Program-made: the position numbers and the translations under genes
Assembly (NCBI RefSeq): GCF_020509005.1
Contig: NC_063023.1
Coordinates: 1,240,001 to 1,304,000 of the forward strand
Length of the DNA: 64,000 bases
Direction of reading: 5' to 3'
Origin: Fulvia fulva
Taxonomy: Eukaryota; Ascomycota; Dothideomycetes; Mycosphaerellales; Mycosphaerellaceae
The notes under the pieces: generated by a model
Databases searched by the model: none
The model's input: only the letters and a program-made list of their open reading frames with translations
Told to the model about the DNA's origin: nothing
Part shown: piece after piece, positions 21,184 to 31,300 of the stretch
Numbering within the stretch: position 1 is the stretch's first letter
How the letters are laid out: the number at the start of each line of letters is the position of its first letter

Positions 21184-24100
21184 CTACCCTATCTGCAACC
21201 CCCCTCGCTTCCGCCTCTTGTCTATCCACTCCTCCGTCTCGCTCGCGAGGCTAAACTGCTGGAGGTATCCCTGCTGTAGTATCCACCGAGAGATTCGGCG
21301 AATGTTGCCTTTGTCCCTAATAATTGACTTGTAGTCTCTCCTTCCCGCTTGGTGCCTCCAATTTCCCCTGCCTCTCGCCCACTGCGGGCATCGTAGTAGC
21401 ATATGTTCTGGGTTTTGCGATGGGTAGCCACACTGGCAGGCTGGGCTATAGATGTCTAGTGCGCGTCTTCTGAACAGGTAGGCCCTTAATCCAATGTGTT
21501 CGGACCTGATTTGGATCGCTATGCTTGCTTCGGCCCTTGTCAGGTCCCTATATAGCTGGTAATTGTGTCTCTGGAAGGCTCGGAGCGCTATCGGGCCTGT
21601 TGTCTTAGGGGGCTTCCTTTTCCAGTCCTGCTCCCATAGGCAGCTCGCTATCTGTTCCGCTAGGTTTTGGGTCTTAGCCTTGCTCCCGCCGGCCTGGCGA
21701 GTCCTACGCTCCTCCTCCTTTCGTGCTAGCCATTCGGTGCTTGTCTGTACGGCCGTAAAGGTCGTAAGGTCATCCTCTTTTTGGCTTGTCCTATATCCTG
21801 CCCCTCTCCGGTAGCGGCTTTCTATCTTATTCTTTGCCTCCTGGATCGTGGTTTGTGCTAGGTAACCTGTCGTCTTTGCCGCGTATTGAATTCTCATTCC
21901 CCGGATGTACTGGCCGATTGGTGGTATTCCTGTCTCCATTTCTACCGTGCTTGTTGACGTTGTCTTGTATGCGCCTAGTACCCTACGTAGGTTGCCTGCC
22001 TGTGTCCTGTTTAGGGGTTGCTCTATCCGTTTCGGGATCGGCTTGCCTGCGCCTCCTGTTCCCCAAATCTGTGCCCCGTACAACATAGCTGGTCTGACGA
22101 TCGCCTTATACATTACTCTTGCCTTGTCGAATGTTGCTCCCCATGTAGATGCCGTAAGCCTCTTTATCGAGGCTTCATTGACTTGCGCTCGACTCTGGGC
22201 TTTCTTAATCTGTACATTCCAGCTTAGCTTCGGGTCGAGCCAGATCCCTAGTACTCGTAGCTCCGCTGATGGCTTGGTCTCGTAGCCTTGGATTCTTACC
22301 GCCGCCTTCATATTATGGTGTGTTCTCGCTTTACTGAAGTGTATAAGTTGGTACTTTTCAGGGGCGAACCGGGCACCATGCTTCTTTGCCCACTCCTCGC
22401 ATTTCTTGTGCCTATCTTCAAGGAGGCGACAGTTCTCTTCTGTCGAGTCTGACCAGGCTAGGATGTTTGTATCGTCTACGAACCCCGATGCTGAGGTTTG
22501 CGGAGAGGTGAGTAGGGGGATTAGATCCGACATAAATATTAGAAACAGGATAGGGGAGAGAGTAGATCCCTGAGGTATTCCAGTCTCTGCCTTCACCGGG
22601 TCGGACGTGTACCTTCCTAGGACTAGGTATGTCGTCCGTTCCTGGAGAAAGGAGAAGACGAACGACGTTGCCCACTGGGGGATGCCTTTCTGCTGTAGGA
22701 TATGTATTAGCCTTTGGTGTGAGACGTTGTCGAAGGCCCCTGCGATGTCGAGGGATAGTAAGGACGCCGCTCGGTTCCTGCCGTAGTGCCAGAGGGTCTG
22801 GATTTGCTCCGTAATTAGCTCCATTGCTGTTAGTGTCGATCGCTGGCTTCTTACCCCCATCTGTGTTGCTGGGAGTACGTGGTTGTCCTCGGCAAGCTGC
22901 GTAAGTCTCTGGGCTACTATCTTTTCTAGGACCTTCCCTATCGTATTTAGAAGTGCTATTGGTCTGTACGACTTGGGCTGAGTATAGTCTTCCTTCTGTG
23001 GCTTGCGTAGCACTACTGTCATAGACTCTCTGTACGGCTTCGGGTGATACCCTAGCCGTAGGCACGCGGTAAATAGGTTTGCAAGGCTCGGCGCGATCTC
23101 TTCTCTACACTCTTTTAGCAGTACGTTTGGTATCCTGTCTGGGCCTGGGGCTTTTCGTCCCTTTAGCTTACTTATGACTCCTGTTACTGTGTTAGGGCTA
23201 ACCGCCCAATCCACGTCCAGGGGTTCCGGGTATGTGCTCGGGTCGATGTCCGTAAGGTCTGCCTCTACTTGCGTCGAAAAGAAATGGTCGGCTAACGCTT
23301 TTGCCTTGCCCCGGGGCGTAGCCTGGGCAATCCCTTCGCGGTCTACGATTGGGGGGAAGTGAGGGGCTTGTTGCTCTTCAGGTAGTCGTGCCCATTTAGC
23401 AAGTCTCCACATCTGTTCCGGGTTTTCTGTAACGAGCCCGATCGTCGCTCTCCAGTCCTGCAGCTTATCGCGTCTTATCTGTGCCTTCTTCTCTTGTGTC
23501 GCGTGGCAGTATTGCTCCCACGTCTCTTGGGTGTGCTCCTTCGTCCACTGTCGCCTTGCCCTTCTAGCCTCCCTTACCTTCGTAGAGCATTCAGGGGTCC
23601 AGAAGGCCTTCTGCTGCGTTGAGGGCCGGAGTAACGGCGTGTATTGTTCCGCTGCTTGCCATATGACCGAGGTAATCTGTTCCGCTGCTTGATCTAGCTG
23701 AGCTGTCGTCTCGAGTTCTCTATGCTGTGGTAGGTTCGCTATTAGGAAGCCTCTTATGTCGTCCCAGCGTGCCTTCTTCCAGTTACGGCGTGGTTCGTTT
23801 GCTGGCTCCTCTATCGCCTTCACCCCTAGCGTCGTTTGGATAGGGATATGGTCTGAGGAGGCTTCTAGCGCGTAGTTCGGTCGGCATTGGACTAGTCTCT
23901 CTTCAAGTTCTCGTGATAGAAAGCATAGGTCGATCGTGCTTGCACTAGTACGGGCCTTCCACGTCTCTGTTCCCTTTGGTGTTACTAAGGCCATTCCGTA
24001 GCGTGCGGTTATGTCCAGTAGCTTCCCCCCTAGAAATGCGTGCGGGGGAGTGAATTCGAGTCCCCACTGTGGGTGGTGGAGGTTGAAGTCGCCGAGGAGT

Positions 24101-24537
24101 ACTTGCTTCGTGTCTTGGCTTAGGGTCCGCTCTAGGTGGGCGAGGGTTCCTAGTTCCCTACTCGTCCGACCCCGCGGTGGCGGGTTGTAAACGTTATGGA
24201 TCTGGATAGGGCCTTGTGTCGTGTCGATCTGGATTGATGTTATGTCTCCTAGGTTGCCCTGCTGCGGTAGTATAACCTTCCACGACTCAAGGTCTATAGT
24301 CTTGCTTACGTATATACATGTCCTCGGGTTGACGCCTCGTTGGCCCGCGATTACGGTGTGGTATCTCCGGTCATTACAAGTGGCTGGGAGTCCTACGTAG
24401 GGGTTGATCCATGGTTCCTGTACCGCAATAACGTGGTGCCGTAGCGGGTCTAGCTCTTGTAGAAACTGGCGCTGGACCTTGTCCCTACTTTTGTTTACGT
24501 TGTACTGTACGATAGTGATGTCGTCGTATAGTATCAT
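21184..24537 (-). CDS. LINE B ORF2: endonuclease-reverse transcriptase
   Basis: This is a 1117-residue protein with an APE-type endonuclease in the first ~235 residues (N13, E41 in VQEPW, GDFN at 149-152, SSDH at about 227-230). The RT follows, with KAPGPDRIP, LDIAGAFDNV, an intact IPQGSTLSP and FVDDTN. A thumb region (ASTWGATFDKARVMYKAIV) and a C-terminal finger (CQCGYPSQNPEHMLLRC) complete it. No RNase H domain is seen. It would carry out target-primed reverse transcription of the LINE RNA. All catalytic residues I can identify are present, unlike in LINE A. The start overlaps the ORF1 stop as ATGA (24534-24537), so translation probably depends on termination-reinitiation. Confidence 0.96.
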   Translation of the reverse strand: MILYDDITIVQYNVNKSRDKVQRQFLQELDPLRHHVIAVQEPWINPYVGLPATCNDRRYHTVIAGQRGVNPRTCIYVSKTIDLESWKVILPQQGNLGDITSIQIDTTQGPIQIHNVYNPPPRGRTSRELGTLAHLERTLSQDTKQVLLGDFNLHHPQWGLEFTPPHAFLGGKLLDITARYGMALVTPKGTETWKARTSASTIDLCFLSRELEERLVQCRPNYALEASSDHIPIQTTLGVKAIEEPANEPRRNWKKARWDDIRGFLIANLPQHRELETTAQLDQAAEQITSVIWQAAEQYTPLLRPSTQQKAFWTPECSTKVREARRARRQWTKEHTQETWEQYCHATQEKKAQIRRDKLQDWRATIGLVTENPEQMWRLAKWARLPEEQQAPHFPPIVDREGIAQATPRGKAKALADHFFSTQVEADLTDIDPSTYPEPLDVDWAVSPNTVTGVISKLKGRKAPGPDRIPNVLLKECREEIAPSLANLFTACLRLGYHPKPYRESMTVVLRKPQKEDYTQPKSYRPIALLNTIGKVLEKIVAQRLTQLAEDNHVLPATQMGVRSQRSTLTAMELITEQIQTLWHYGRNRAASLLSLDIAGAFDNVSHQRLIHILQQKGIPQWATSFVFSFLQERTTYLVLGRYTSDPVKAETGIPQGSTLSPILFLIFMSDLIPLLTSPQTSASGFVDDTNILAWSDSTEENCRLLEDRHKKCEEWAKKHGARFAPEKYQLIHFSKARTHHNMKAAVRIQGYETKPSAELRVLGIWLDPKLSWNVQIKKAQSRAQVNEASIKRLTASTWGATFDKARVMYKAIVRPAMLYGAQIWGTGGAGKPIPKRIEQPLNRTQAGNLRRVLGAYKTTSTSTVEMETGIPPIGQYIRGMRIQYAAKTTGYLAQTTIQEAKNKIESRYRRGAGYRTSQKEDDLTTFTAVQTSTEWLARKEEERRTRQAGGSKAKTQNLAEQIASCLWEQDWKRKPPKTTGPIALRAFQRHNYQLYRDLTRAEASIAIQIRSEHIGLRAYLFRRRALDIYSPACQCGYPSQNPEHMLLRCPQWARGRGNWRHQAGRRDYKSIIRDKGNIRRISRWILQQGYLQQFSLASETEEWIDKRRKRGGLQIG
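24534..24537 (-). promoter_or_regulatory. ATGA stop-start overlap joining ORF1 and ORF2
   Basis: On the minus strand ATGA contains the ORF2 start and the ORF1 stop TGA. The same overlap occurs in LINE A (14151-14154) and at the corresponding point of all four L2 copies (for example 17288-17291), despite great divergence. The conservation suggests a working reinitiation site; that function is inferred. Confidence 0.7.
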
Positions 24538-25883
24538 TCGTTATCCGTGAGGTCCATTTCCGTGCTGACCTGCTGTGTCTCCTGAGCCTGTATCTCGCTG
24601 TCCGGCTGGCCCTGGGGCCGCTGGGGCGCCCCAAAGATTCGCATTTGGCCTAGTTCGTTGGCTGCCCGGTTAAGGTGTCGAGGCCGACCGGGAGGTGGAT
24701 GCGTTTGCGGTTGGGTTCCCTTGTTCGTCTCTTCTGCCCTCTTCCTTTTGCTCGGCTCGAAGCCCTTGTACACGGTAGGTCCCTCCTGTTGTCGTTGGGG
24801 GTACCTAGCTGGTGTAGAGATCCTTGCTTGTCTCGCTCGTTCTTGTGCTGCTATTCTAGCCGGGCATTGGCTTGAATACGCTGGGTGCCTTCTGCCGCAG
24901 CATGCGCACCTGCTCTCCTTTTTTGGGCATTCCCTTCCCTGGTGTGGGCCTGCGCAGTGAGGACACCTTGGGGTCTTCTCCCCGCATTTTGAGGCTATGT
25001 GACCGTACTGTTGGCATTGGAAGCATTGTAGTACCCTGTGGCTGCTCTGATGGATCTCCGTGTCCATTCTCTCGCAGTTCCAGAATAGCCCATTGTCTAA
25101 TATCTGGTTAGCTTGTTCCGCTGTCTCTACCCAAATAATAAGCGATGAATGCGTCTTTTCTCGGTCTACTGTCTTGTGCAGCCATGCCGCCTTCGTTAGT
25201 CGTACTCCTGGGGAGGTGTTCTGGTTCTGTACTTGGAGGTGGGGAAGGTCTTCGACCTTGAATGTCCTAGGGACCCCGTGGGCGATGACGGTATACTGTT
25301 GGTGGGAGACTCGTGCCGACTTCGCGACTTTAGTAGTCCACTCCTTATAGGTCTCCAGCTTTCGTCTATCAGACTCTTGTGCGGTAAAGAGTCTTACTAC
25401 GCCTGTTGCTTCTACCCTCGCCCCAACTACCTCCTTTTGGCCGATTCTGTCGACAATCTCCTTGCTTGTTAGGGCTGCGATTTCTTGTTTCTCCGCCGGA
25501 TCAGTAATGTATAGGCGTACCGCCTTACTTTCCTTCGGAGGGGGTTGATTCTTGCCTGCTGCTACTGTTGCCCATGTAGTTGGTTTCTGGGCTGCCTTCT
25601 GTGTTACTTGTTGGATTGTCTTCGGGATTTGGTGTGATAGCGCTTTTAGCGCTCCTAGTAGCTGTGCTATGGTGTTCTTATATGCCCGGGCTGGGTGTTC
25701 GTCATCCCCTAGTAAGTTCTCCGCCTCCGTATATAGGGTCGTCCACGCTGTGTTGTTTGTCGTTGGCCTCTGCTTTCTGTATAGTGGGCCTTGGCTTGTG
25801 TCCTGGGTTTTTTCTTGGTTTGTTCCCCGGTTTGACTCTTGGTGCAGAATGTTCGCAAGGCTATGGCTCTCGTTGGTTGCCAT
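24534..25883 (-). CDS. LINE B ORF1: zinc-knuckle nucleic-acid-binding protein
   Basis: The 449-residue protein has a Gln/Thr-rich polar N-terminus (1-50), a predicted helical stretch around EHPARAYKNTIAQLLGALKAL (62-82) and a central RNA-binding-like region (120-285). Three Cys/His knuckles follow: CFQCQQYGHIASKC at 287-300, CPHCAGPHQGREC at 307-319, and CACCGRRH...C at 326-340. The tail is basic and proline-rich. This layout is that of LINE ORF1 proteins, which coat the element RNA and help strand annealing. The start is the first Met, MATNESH. The gene is intact while the L1a copy has lost both its start and most cysteines. It is followed by ORF2 with a 4-nt overlap. Confidence 0.94.
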   Translation of the reverse strand: MATNESHSLANILHQESNRGTNQEKTQDTSQGPLYRKQRPTTNNTAWTTLYTEAENLLGDDEHPARAYKNTIAQLLGALKALSHQIPKTIQQVTQKAAQKPTTWATVAAGKNQPPPKESKAVRLYITDPAEKQEIAALTSKEIVDRIGQKEVVGARVEATGVVRLFTAQESDRRKLETYKEWTTKVAKSARVSHQQYTVIAHGVPRTFKVEDLPHLQVQNQNTSPGVRLTKAAWLHKTVDREKTHSSLIIWVETAEQANQILDNGLFWNCERMDTEIHQSSHRVLQCFQCQQYGHIASKCGEKTPRCPHCAGPHQGRECPKKESRCACCGRRHPAYSSQCPARIAAQERARQARISTPARYPQRQQEGPTVYKGFEPSKRKRAEETNKGTQPQTHPPPGRPRHLNRAANELGQMRIFGAPQRPQGQPDSEIQAQETQQVSTEMDLTDNE

Positions 25884-26140
25884 CCTTCGCTGTTGTTCGG
25901 GGTCGCGCTTCCTAATTGGGCAGTTGTCCTCCGCAACTCCGCAATTCTAGGGTCTGCCTTCAGGGGAAGGGGACCTCGGTTTTGGGGTTTTTTTTTGTAT
26001 CACAATTGCGCCGCCGCCAGCGCAGGCGGGTCGCTACTGCTTGAGTAGATTGCTCGTCTTGATAAGGGCTATCGATTGAATGGTCCTCGTCCTAGTACCC
26101 GAAAGAGTGCTCTCGCTCACGTAACTTATATAGCTCATCC

Positions 26141-26157
26141 CTTAAGACAATATATAG
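26141..26157. repeat. Target-site duplication of LINE B (right)
   Basis: Exact 17-bp partner of 20974-20990. Confidence 0.92.
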
Positions 26158-26780
26158 TAGTTAGTATATAACACTACTAACTACTACGACACCCTATAGT
26201 AGTAGATAATAGATACTCTTACCGTAGAAGACCGTAAGGAGATTATAGGTAATACGGACCCTAATCGCAAGCTATATCTATTTATATTTATACTACTAGA
26301 AGACGCGTTAATAAACAACGCGTCTAATATACTACTCTTCCCCCTAGAGCTAGAGCTCTATACACTAGAGGAGTCTAACTATATAGTTATAGAGAATAGA
26401 AAGCGCCTACGAACGGCCTACTTCTACTATATACTATACTAGATTATAGTCGCTAATATCATTATCGGCTAGATATCCGGTATACGACCTAGAATACGCG
26501 CCTATCGCGATAAGAGCGATCGAAGCCCTATACGAAGAGGCAATAGCCCTCTAAGGCGTATTAATAACACGTAGACTATCCGCTATATTAAATAATAAGG
26601 GTAAAAGCTTAATACGAAGCTACGCTATATTAATATCTACTACTACTAGCTCCGATAGTAAGACTAGCGCGGAGATATTAAGATTAAGTATCTTAGTATT
26701 AACGACATACCTATAGACGGGCTAACTAAGCTACTTCTACTATAGAAGTATAAGCACTTTGTTAAGCTACTTAATATAAC
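26158..26780 (+). pseudogene. Copia relic 2, RNase H C-terminal end
   Basis: Read with its RIP stops, 26575-26780 gives TIRYIK..., KLNTKLRYINIYYY, GDIKIKYLSINDIPIDGLTK and KYKHFVKLLNIT, the usual C-terminus of copia RNase H. The part 26200-26560 stays in one frame (TVEDRKEIIGNTDPNRKLYL) but I see no reverse transcriptase motifs. Integrase and RNase H ends are therefore joined by only about 0.6 kb once the two LINEs are removed, so the RT domain is probably deleted. Confidence 0.65.
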
Positions 26781-27934
26781 TAAGGAAGGCGTAGACCTAC
26801 GTACCTTAGTACTCTCTATAGCCGTATTAGGAGGTAACGGGCTAATAGATGCCTAAGAAGCCCGTAGTAGCGGCCTTACCTTATCTCGAAAGGAATACCG
26901 AACGGCTTTATCTTTACGGACACCTCTCTAGAAGCGCTAGTAGGCGCAAAACACGGCTACTAGTAGCTACTAATACTTTAGACGATAACGAAGCTAGGGC
27001 AAAGTATCTACTATTTATAGGTACGGCCCTAGTACTATTATTAATAGGTGTTTCTCGGACTCCTATTAGCTAATAGCGTAAGGGCGAGAAACACCCCTAT
27101 TACTAGTAGTAGCGTACGCGCGCGATAAAAGTAGCGCGTCTAATTAGAAAACGAGAAACGCCTCTAACTTACTACTAGTAACAATACTACTACCTTATTA
27201 CTATATTATCCGCTACTTTCGTACCTTATATATAGTATATACTTGCCTAAAACAAAAAGGTGTTACTACCCTAAGGTAATAACCTTTAAAAGTATAGAAA
27301 GTAAGGTATCCTAAAGGTATCTTTTTAACTTTCCGATACTATTACTCTAGTATTACCTATTAGAGCCCTATTATACCTTATATAGTATAAGCTCTATCGT
27401 AGATAGCCTAGTGTATTTCGCTACTAACTAGTATATTATACTCCCTAGGGGTAGAGCGAGCTCTCTTACTATTCGCCGGAGCAAAATAACTTAGTATAGA
27501 GTAACTATCGGACAATTTAATAAGTTAAGCGGACGACAATATATGTTTAAGTATACGGTAGGACTAAGACTACCCCTAGATTAAACTTAGGACCTCTAAT
27601 GTTTACCGGTAGGTAAGATAATTATATACTTAAGTAAAAATCCGTATAACGGGACTATTACCTAAGCTATCTTACCGGTAATAGTTATATAATCTATACT
27701 TTATTATATAGGTAATAATAGTAGTAGTGAAAGTAAGGAATAAGGGAAGGGGTATAAAGCTTACCTTACTTACCCTAGCTTACTTTACTTAAAATAGCTA
27801 ACTTACCCTTAGTATAGTAGTAGTAATACTAAGGGCCTAACGCTACTACTATAGGTAGGGGGGTAGTTATTATAGGGTATACGCGATTATATAGGAATTA
27901 GCTCATTTACTCTAGCGTACGAGCTAAGGGGGTG
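26781..27934. other. Unassigned RIPped sequence with a short inverted repeat
   Basis: No gene is supported. A 75-codon open stretch (26849-27073, +) has no recognisable family. An imperfect inverted repeat, aataggtgtttctcg (27044-27058) against cgagaaacacccctatt (27091-27107), could be the remnant of a small DNA transposon or of a stem. The rest is TpA-rich spacer. Confidence 0.35.
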
Positions 27935-28068
27935 TGTCGCGATCCGAGCGTATATATAGGTAATATCCTATTATTAAAACTTAAGGCTACGTACGCTAAG
28001 AATTAGACAACTAATTGGTTACCTATAGCCTCTTTAAGAGCAACACTTATCTATTCTAGATAGATATA
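27935..28068. repeat. Possible LTR, split by the copia insertion (left part)
   Basis: The sequence starts tgtcgcgatccg and, across the young copia, continues to 33639 ending in aaaaca, giving about 161 bp with TG...CA ends. There is no second copy in the window and no target duplication that I can see, so this is a tentative call. Confidence 0.25.
28064..28068. repeat. Target-site duplication of the young copia (left)
   Basis: atata is repeated at 33608-33612, the 5-bp duplication usual for copia integrases. Confidence 0.85.
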
Positions 28069-28303
28069 TGTTAAACAGGTACGAGTTGCGCAGCAGTGGA
28101 AGACGGCGGATCACACAAAAGACGAAGAAGGACCCAATGGGATAGCGTGTATCTACATACAGTATCGCCGGTGTTGGTGTAGGTAGATGCTAGGTGTCCG
28201 GATGTTTGCCAGCCTATAGGGGCTGGCAAACCCTAGTCACGTGATCTATCACATGACACACCCACACCTACATGCTTGTCCTGCGGCCTGTATGTTCTCA
28301 ACA
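28069..28303 (-). repeat. 3' LTR of the young copia
   Basis: 235 bp, identical to 33373-33607. It contains an internal near-palindrome, gccagcctataggggctggc (about 28208-28227). Confidence 0.96.
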
Positions 28304-28313
28304 CTCCCACTCA
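28304..28313 (-). other. Polypurine tract of the young copia
   Basis: On the element strand gagtgggag abuts the 3' LTR. It is short but correctly placed for plus-strand priming. Confidence 0.55.
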
Positions 28314-28338
28314 GGCCACATGGTCTCCTACAATCCCT

Positions 28339-31300
28339 TTACGCAAGCTGGAGCTGCCTTACAAAGTTTTGGAACTGCTGGCCATTGAGGGGCTTTGTTA
28401 ACCCATCAGCAGCCATGTCCTTTGTATGGCAGTAGTCCACTGCAATCTTCTTCTGCCACCAGAGATGTCTGACATAGTTATATGCAACATCAATATGCTT
28501 TGACCTTTCATGCACATGGGCATCTTTGACAAGTGTCAAAGCGGCTTGGTTGTCACCCATGAGCTTGACTGGCCTTAGCTCGTCAACAGTGCCCTTGCTT
28601 GCCCTTACACTCGGCTGGAAAGAGCTCTTTCCTACCAGTTCTGGGCACCCCATTTCCCTGAGGACAGCAGCAAGAAATTGTGACTGCTTTGCGGCTGCGT
28701 TCATAGCCATGAACTCAGCTTCCATTGTTGATGTTGCAACAGACTTCTGCTTCCTACTCATCCAGGACACAGGTGATCCACAAAGGAACCACACGTATCC
28801 CAGAATTGAGACTCTATCCACTTTGTCCATAGCGTAGTCAGAGTCCGAGTATCCCTGGAGATTGCCCCCTCCCTTTCTATACATAAGACCTAGGTCTGGG
28901 TACGACCGCAGGTATCGGGAGAGCTTCTTCAAAGCCTTCATATGCTGCTGCGAGGGATCAGCAACAAATGAGCTAATTCTTCCAAGGGGGAATGCTAAGT
29001 CTGGCCTTGTCATTGTCATTGGCCACATCCAGGTACCATTGTGGCTCTGGTAATCCTGTTTGTTGCACCTCTCATCCATAGGTGCCGTAGGCACTAAATG
29101 CTCGTAGCTCTCCATAGGTGAGTGGGTTGGCGTAGCCTTCTCTCTAGCCATGTTCATCTTGGCTAAGTTAGCGTGGACATAGTGTCCTTGATCAAGCTTC
29201 AAAGTGCCTTGGGACCTGTCTCTTGTAATCCTCATTCTAAGGATCTTCGTAGGTTCACTAAGATCTTTAATCTTAAACACTTTTCCAAGCTCAGCCTTAA
29301 ACCACTGAACATCTGACAGCTTCGGAGCTGCAATGGGTATGTCATCCACATGGGTAAGGACCATAAGGTCTCTATCCGTATGGATAAGTAGGCATGGATC
29401 TACCTGGGACTGGGTAAATCCAATCTTCTCTAGCTTCGCAACACAGAGCTTGTTCCAGTCTCTAGCTGCTTGCTTAAGCCCATAAAGGCTTCGTAGGACC
29501 TTGAACACCATGTTTGGAGGTGCTTCAACTCCTGGGGGTGGGATCATATAGATGTCTTCAAGAAGGCTGCTTTGGGTAAAAGCATTATTCACATCCACTA
29601 GGTGCATCTCGAGATCTCTCTCACATACTACTGCCATGAATACTCGGAGAGTATCATGTCTAACAGTAGGTGCAAAGGTCTCTTCGAAGTCAACCCCATA
29701 TTTCTGTGAAAACCCTCTTGCAACTAGTCTTGCCTTGAACTTCTCAATGGCTCCACTAATCATTCTTTTCACATCAAAGACCCACCTAGAAGTAATTAGA
29801 TTCGCACCCTTTGGCGGTACAACTGCTTCCCAGGTGTTGTTGCTTGCTAAGGCAATAAGTTCGTTCTCGATTGCCTCTCTCCACATATGTCCCCATTCGG
29901 GGTCTCCTACGGCTGCCTTATAGGACTTTGGGATTGGCACTTCCTGCTGATAGGCTATGGCCTGCCCAACAGCAGCAAATGCATGTTCTTCCACGTCGTT
30001 CAGAATCTCCTCTACCCAGCTCATTGTAGGGTCTAGATGGAACATCTGGGCGATAAGAGCCTTATGGTGTTTAGCCTCATGCTCTTCAGAGTTATCATCT
30101 CCGTCCCCCCTTGACCTCTTGTTGCCTGCAACCTGAGGTGGCGCTGGGTGTTCGGATGGGTCGAACTGAACGACATCTTCTTTTTCTTTCATTGGAGTAC
30201 CCTGATATCCAAACTTCTGGTATTCCCCAATGTCCTTTGGGGGAGGGGGAAGTTGCACAAACAGCGGTTGCTGTGGTGTTGATGACTTGGGTAGGTTCTG
30301 TATAGATCCACCGTTATCGGCCTTCGACAGTGTTGAAACCGCCTCAATATTTTCTCCTGGCCTTCGTAACGGTGTCTCTGATAATCCCCTATCGGAAAAT
30401 TTCGCCCCAAAGGGCTTCCTCCCAACAGGATTGCGCTGTGGCGCTCGACTCGGCTGGTTAGTGAAGGTGATACCAAGATCCATATCTCCCCCCTTCTCAT
30501 TCTCAAACCAGTCGACGTGACTATGCGCTTTTATTGCTTTCATGTCGGGATCCCAGAACAGCCATTGTTTTGTGGTGTTTTCTGAGTAGCCCACAAACAC
30601 GGCTTCTTTTCCTCGGTTCATCAACTTGTCTCTCCTCAAGCCTTGAGGTTGGGCTCTTGGGTCTACATAGACCACAGCTTTGCATCCCCAGACGCGGAAA
30701 TGGTCGACTGACGGTACTTGGCCAGTAAAGGCTTCTTCTGGTGAAAGAGCAATACCATCAATGATCGGACCATTAGGCAGTCTGTTTCTGATCACAGTCT
30801 GTGCTTGCAAAGCTTCTGGCCAGAACTCAACTGGCATGCCAGAGTCTTCAAGCATAGCCCGGACTGTGTTCTCAGAGGCTTGAATTGACCTTTCCACAGG
30901 TCCATTTTGAAGAGAGTTGTAGGCATCAGTTGTGTCCATCTGAGTGCCAAACTCCTTCTCCCACTCTTTTAGCAAGGCGAGAATTTCCTTTGCACCATCA
31001 CTGCGGATCGCAGACAGAAAGCACCTTGACTGCCGTTCTGCCTGGACCTTCCAATCCCGTAGGGCTGCAGGAGCGTCGCTCCTGGCCTTCAAAGGGATTA
31101 CCCACTTCTTCCTAGAGAAGTTGTCTACAATCTCAAGCCAATATTTGTATCCTAGCCTAGAGACTGCGCCCTGAAAAGGCCCACAGATGTCAATGGAGAT
31201 GAGGGCCAGCCTCTCCCCTTTCCTCTCTGTGGCAGGTCCTTTGAACTTCCTCATGTTTGCAAGGGAGCAGACCTTGCAATTCTGGTGTTCAGAAGGAACA

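Larger units (their letters stand above)
20991..26140 (-). mobile_element. LINE B: complete, un-RIPped Tad-like element
   Basis: This is a complete non-LTR retrotransposon on the minus strand: 5' UTR (about 25884-26091), ORF1, ORF2, 3' UTR (20991-21183) and a tail of ATAG units at 20991-21000. Both ORFs are open, CA/TG content is normal, and a perfect 17-bp duplication flanks it, so it is young and perhaps active. It is the least damaged member of the L1a/L1c family. Bases 26092-26140 have no counterpart in L1a and are copy-specific. The target is already-RIPped copia sequence. I see no internal promoter motif with confidence. Confidence 0.95.

Noticed and set aside
26849..27073. A 74-residue ORF in RIPped spacer
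   Set aside because: It has no family resemblance, lies in degraded repeat DNA, and its hydrophobic C-terminus is explained by TA-rich codons.
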